Below, one piece after another: positions 62,636 to 64,000 of a stretch of 64,000 nucleotides of DNA. Position numbers and translations under genes: made by a program. The stretch's first letter is position 1; each line of letters opens with the position of its first letter. The notes beneath the pieces were generated by a model. The model was given only the letters and a program-made list of their open reading frames with translations, was not told the DNA's origin and did no database searches. Source of the stretch: Alitta virens (lineage: Eukaryota; Annelida; Polychaeta; Phyllodocida; Nereididae); NCBI GenBank assembly GCA_932294295.1, contig OW028577.1, positions 497,001 through 561,000 on the forward strand. The letters run 5' to 3'.

Positions 62636-63177
62636 CAAAGCAATGGGTGTTATGACATACCATAAATGCATGTTTCTAAAATTATAATAGACATATCTGG
62701 CTTCCCAACAATGGGTGGCAATTATTAACTTTTTTTGAATTCATACATAATGGTATGTTTTTTAAATGTTTTGACATTGATTGGAACTTAAGTTTATACA
62801 TTTTTTAAGTACCAATTGAACAAGCACATAATATTGAATGTGCAATAAAGCAAGGGTAATGATGCAACACAGTATAAATCTAGGAATTTGTACAGTCACA
62901 ATGAATGAAAACACTATATAAGAATTAGTGAAGATAATCCTATAAAAATAGGGATGGGTGGGTGGGAGAACTGAATCTGATGAGACGATTGAATTTGAGC
63001 GGGAGAGTCCGCTTATATAAGCTCCCAGGATTAGGGGCAAGGAAGTGCCCCCTGATTGGCTAGCTGCTGGTCAAGAGACCAGAACGCTTCCTGGCCATAC
63101 AGGAAGTGGCTAGCAAGAAGAAACCAATATGGCTGCCCAGTGACTTTAACCAAATTTACATGGTACGTAAATCTCAT

Positions 63178-63325
63178 TTAACAAACACAAGTCAGCTTGA
63201 TTACGTTTGGACACATTGCCGTTTATTGGCTAAACAAGAAATGGATGGACACAGATAGACGACAGACAACACAGAGACAGATGAAACACAAAACATATAT
63301 ATACAGCTTGCTTTTGTAGACAGCC
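63178..63325 (-). repeat. Retroelement direct repeat B1
   Basis: Inner copy of the 148-base repeat, about 100 bases downstream of the recombinase stop codon on the minus strand. Confidence 0.9.
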
Positions 63326-63423
63326 AAGATACAGCAAAGCGTATTTCCCAAAAAGCAAGAGGAGTTAGGCGACTAAAAAAGGTGAAAGTAATGGTGGGTT
63401 AGTGAAAGTGATGTGAGGGAGAG

Positions 63424-64000
63424 CTAAAGCGGGCGGAGAGAATGAGCCAGCTGATGAGCAATGGATGCCATGTCATCCAGGGAAGGTCTGACATACGTAC
63501 TGTATGCGTGCGAACGCCAGCGGCCAAGTCGCTGGATGACTGTATCTGGCAAATTTGCTGCAGCTGCGTCAGTGGCAGACCCTGCTCGCAATGAATGTGG
63601 TGTAAAAGACTGAGGATCAAGGCCTAGGCGAGAGCAAACTGCTTTGATCCCAGCAGATAAAGTCCTATGGGTCAAAGGTTGACCAGACTGATGTAAGAAT
63701 AAAGGGGCCGATTGTGGAAAGGGCCGTACATGCAGGTAGAATTGCATAGTGCAATGAGCACAGACGTCTGCTCTGGTACATCCTACTATGACGCTAAAAC
63801 CTTTTAGCGAAGTTTTGGATGACTTTACTTTGATAGAAAAGTATGGCGTAGAAGCCACGTGAAAAGATATATATGAAGCAAGCAGAGGAGGAGAAACCGA
63901 AGGGTTATAGCAATACTCCCCTGCTCGTAGACAAGCGAAATACCCTAGAGTCATAGCAGCAAAAATCATAAGATTATCAAAGGAATAATACAGGGATGAT
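63424..64000 (-). CDS. Tyrosine recombinase of the retroelement, 5' end outside window
   Basis: Open to the window edge (192 codons visible), ending ..AHQLAHSLRPL. It matches the C-terminal catalytic domain of retroelement tyrosine recombinases: first catalytic Arg in YFACLRAGEY, HSLRAGSATDAA carrying the H-x-x-R pair, and the Tyr nucleophile in GRWRSHAYSTYVRP. Retroelements of this class integrate by site-specific recombination of a circular intermediate instead of a DDE integrase. No frameshift or stop interrupts the visible part, so the domain looks intact. Confidence 0.85.
   Translation of the reverse strand, partial: SSLYYSFDNLMIFAAMTLGYFACLRAGEYCYNPSVSPPLLASYISFHVASTPYFSIKVKSSKTSLKGFSVIVGCTRADVCAHCTMQFYLHVRPFPQSAPLFLHQSGQPLTHRTLSAGIKAVCSRLGLDPQSFTPHSLRAGSATDAAAANLPDTVIQRLGRWRSHAYSTYVRPSLDDMASIAHQLAHSLRPL

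Larger units (their letters stand above)
62488..64000 (-). mobile_element. Tyrosine-recombinase (Ngaro/DIRS-like) retroelement, 3' part
   Basis: A tyrosine recombinase gene reading leftwards is followed by direct repeat B1 (63178-63325), about 540 bases (A2) and direct repeat B2 (62488-62635). A B1-A2-B2 arrangement after the recombinase is the split direct repeat pattern of Ngaro and PAT-type elements; the matching A1 copy and the reverse transcriptase should lie beyond the right edge. The perfect identity of B1 and B2 suggests recent activity. A symmetrical TATA-like gcttatataagc (63011-63022) within A2 may be the element promoter. No window-edge confirmation is possible. Confidence 0.75.

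Overview
The window is nuclear DNA from a multicellular animal, most likely a marine invertebrate outside the arthropods (lophotrochozoan or invertebrate deuterostome). The grounds are AT-rich sequence, genes cut by short GT-AG introns, tRNA-derived SINE-like copies, MITEs, a tyrosine-recombinase retroelement, long microsatellites, and animal orthologues (NEIL1, NUDT12, KRTCAP2, C3orf38). The species cannot be fixed from sequence alone.

Layout. (1) 1-15405 +: the 3' two thirds of a thioester-containing protein (TEP / alpha-2-macroglobulin / complement C3 superfamily). Between a proline-rich exon and the exon carrying YFPETWLW lies a tandem array of seven alternative exons. Each encodes a conserved 17-residue core followed by a tail that differs in length and charge. 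The array sits where the alpha-2-macroglobulin bait region begins. Every exon enters in phase 0 and leaves in phase 1, so the frame stays open with one exon chosen. (2) 16849-21171 +: a MYND zinc-finger protein of the ZMYND15/MSS51 type, with a dead mariner element in one intron. (3) 22057-23837 -: KRTCAP2, an oligosaccharyltransferase subunit. (4) 23.8-30.5 kb: gene-poor, with nested foldback elements, a hAT-like MITE and a near-perfect hairpin. (5) 30539-35078 +: NUDT12. (6) 35597-36439 -: an unrecognised coiled-coil protein. (7) 38637-41209 +: NEIL1. (8) 42987-45878 -: a C3orf38 homologue. (9) 46853-50036 +: a four-pass MS4A/CD20-like membrane protein. (10) 50-59 kb: no gene seen, dominated by microsatellites. 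(11) 59154-61382 +: a 742-residue NHL-repeat beta-propeller protein on one exon. (12) 62488-64000: the 3' end of a tyrosine-recombinase retroelement with B1-A2-B2 split direct repeats, as in Ngaro elements.

The genes are unrelated housekeeping or immune functions and do not form an operon. Multi-exon gene models were joined by hand from splice sites and frame. For all of them the phases close with an intact frame to the stop codon, which is the main support for the boundaries. The standout is the alternative bait-exon cassette, by which one TEP gene could make at least seven inhibitor or opsonin forms with different protease-sensitive loops.
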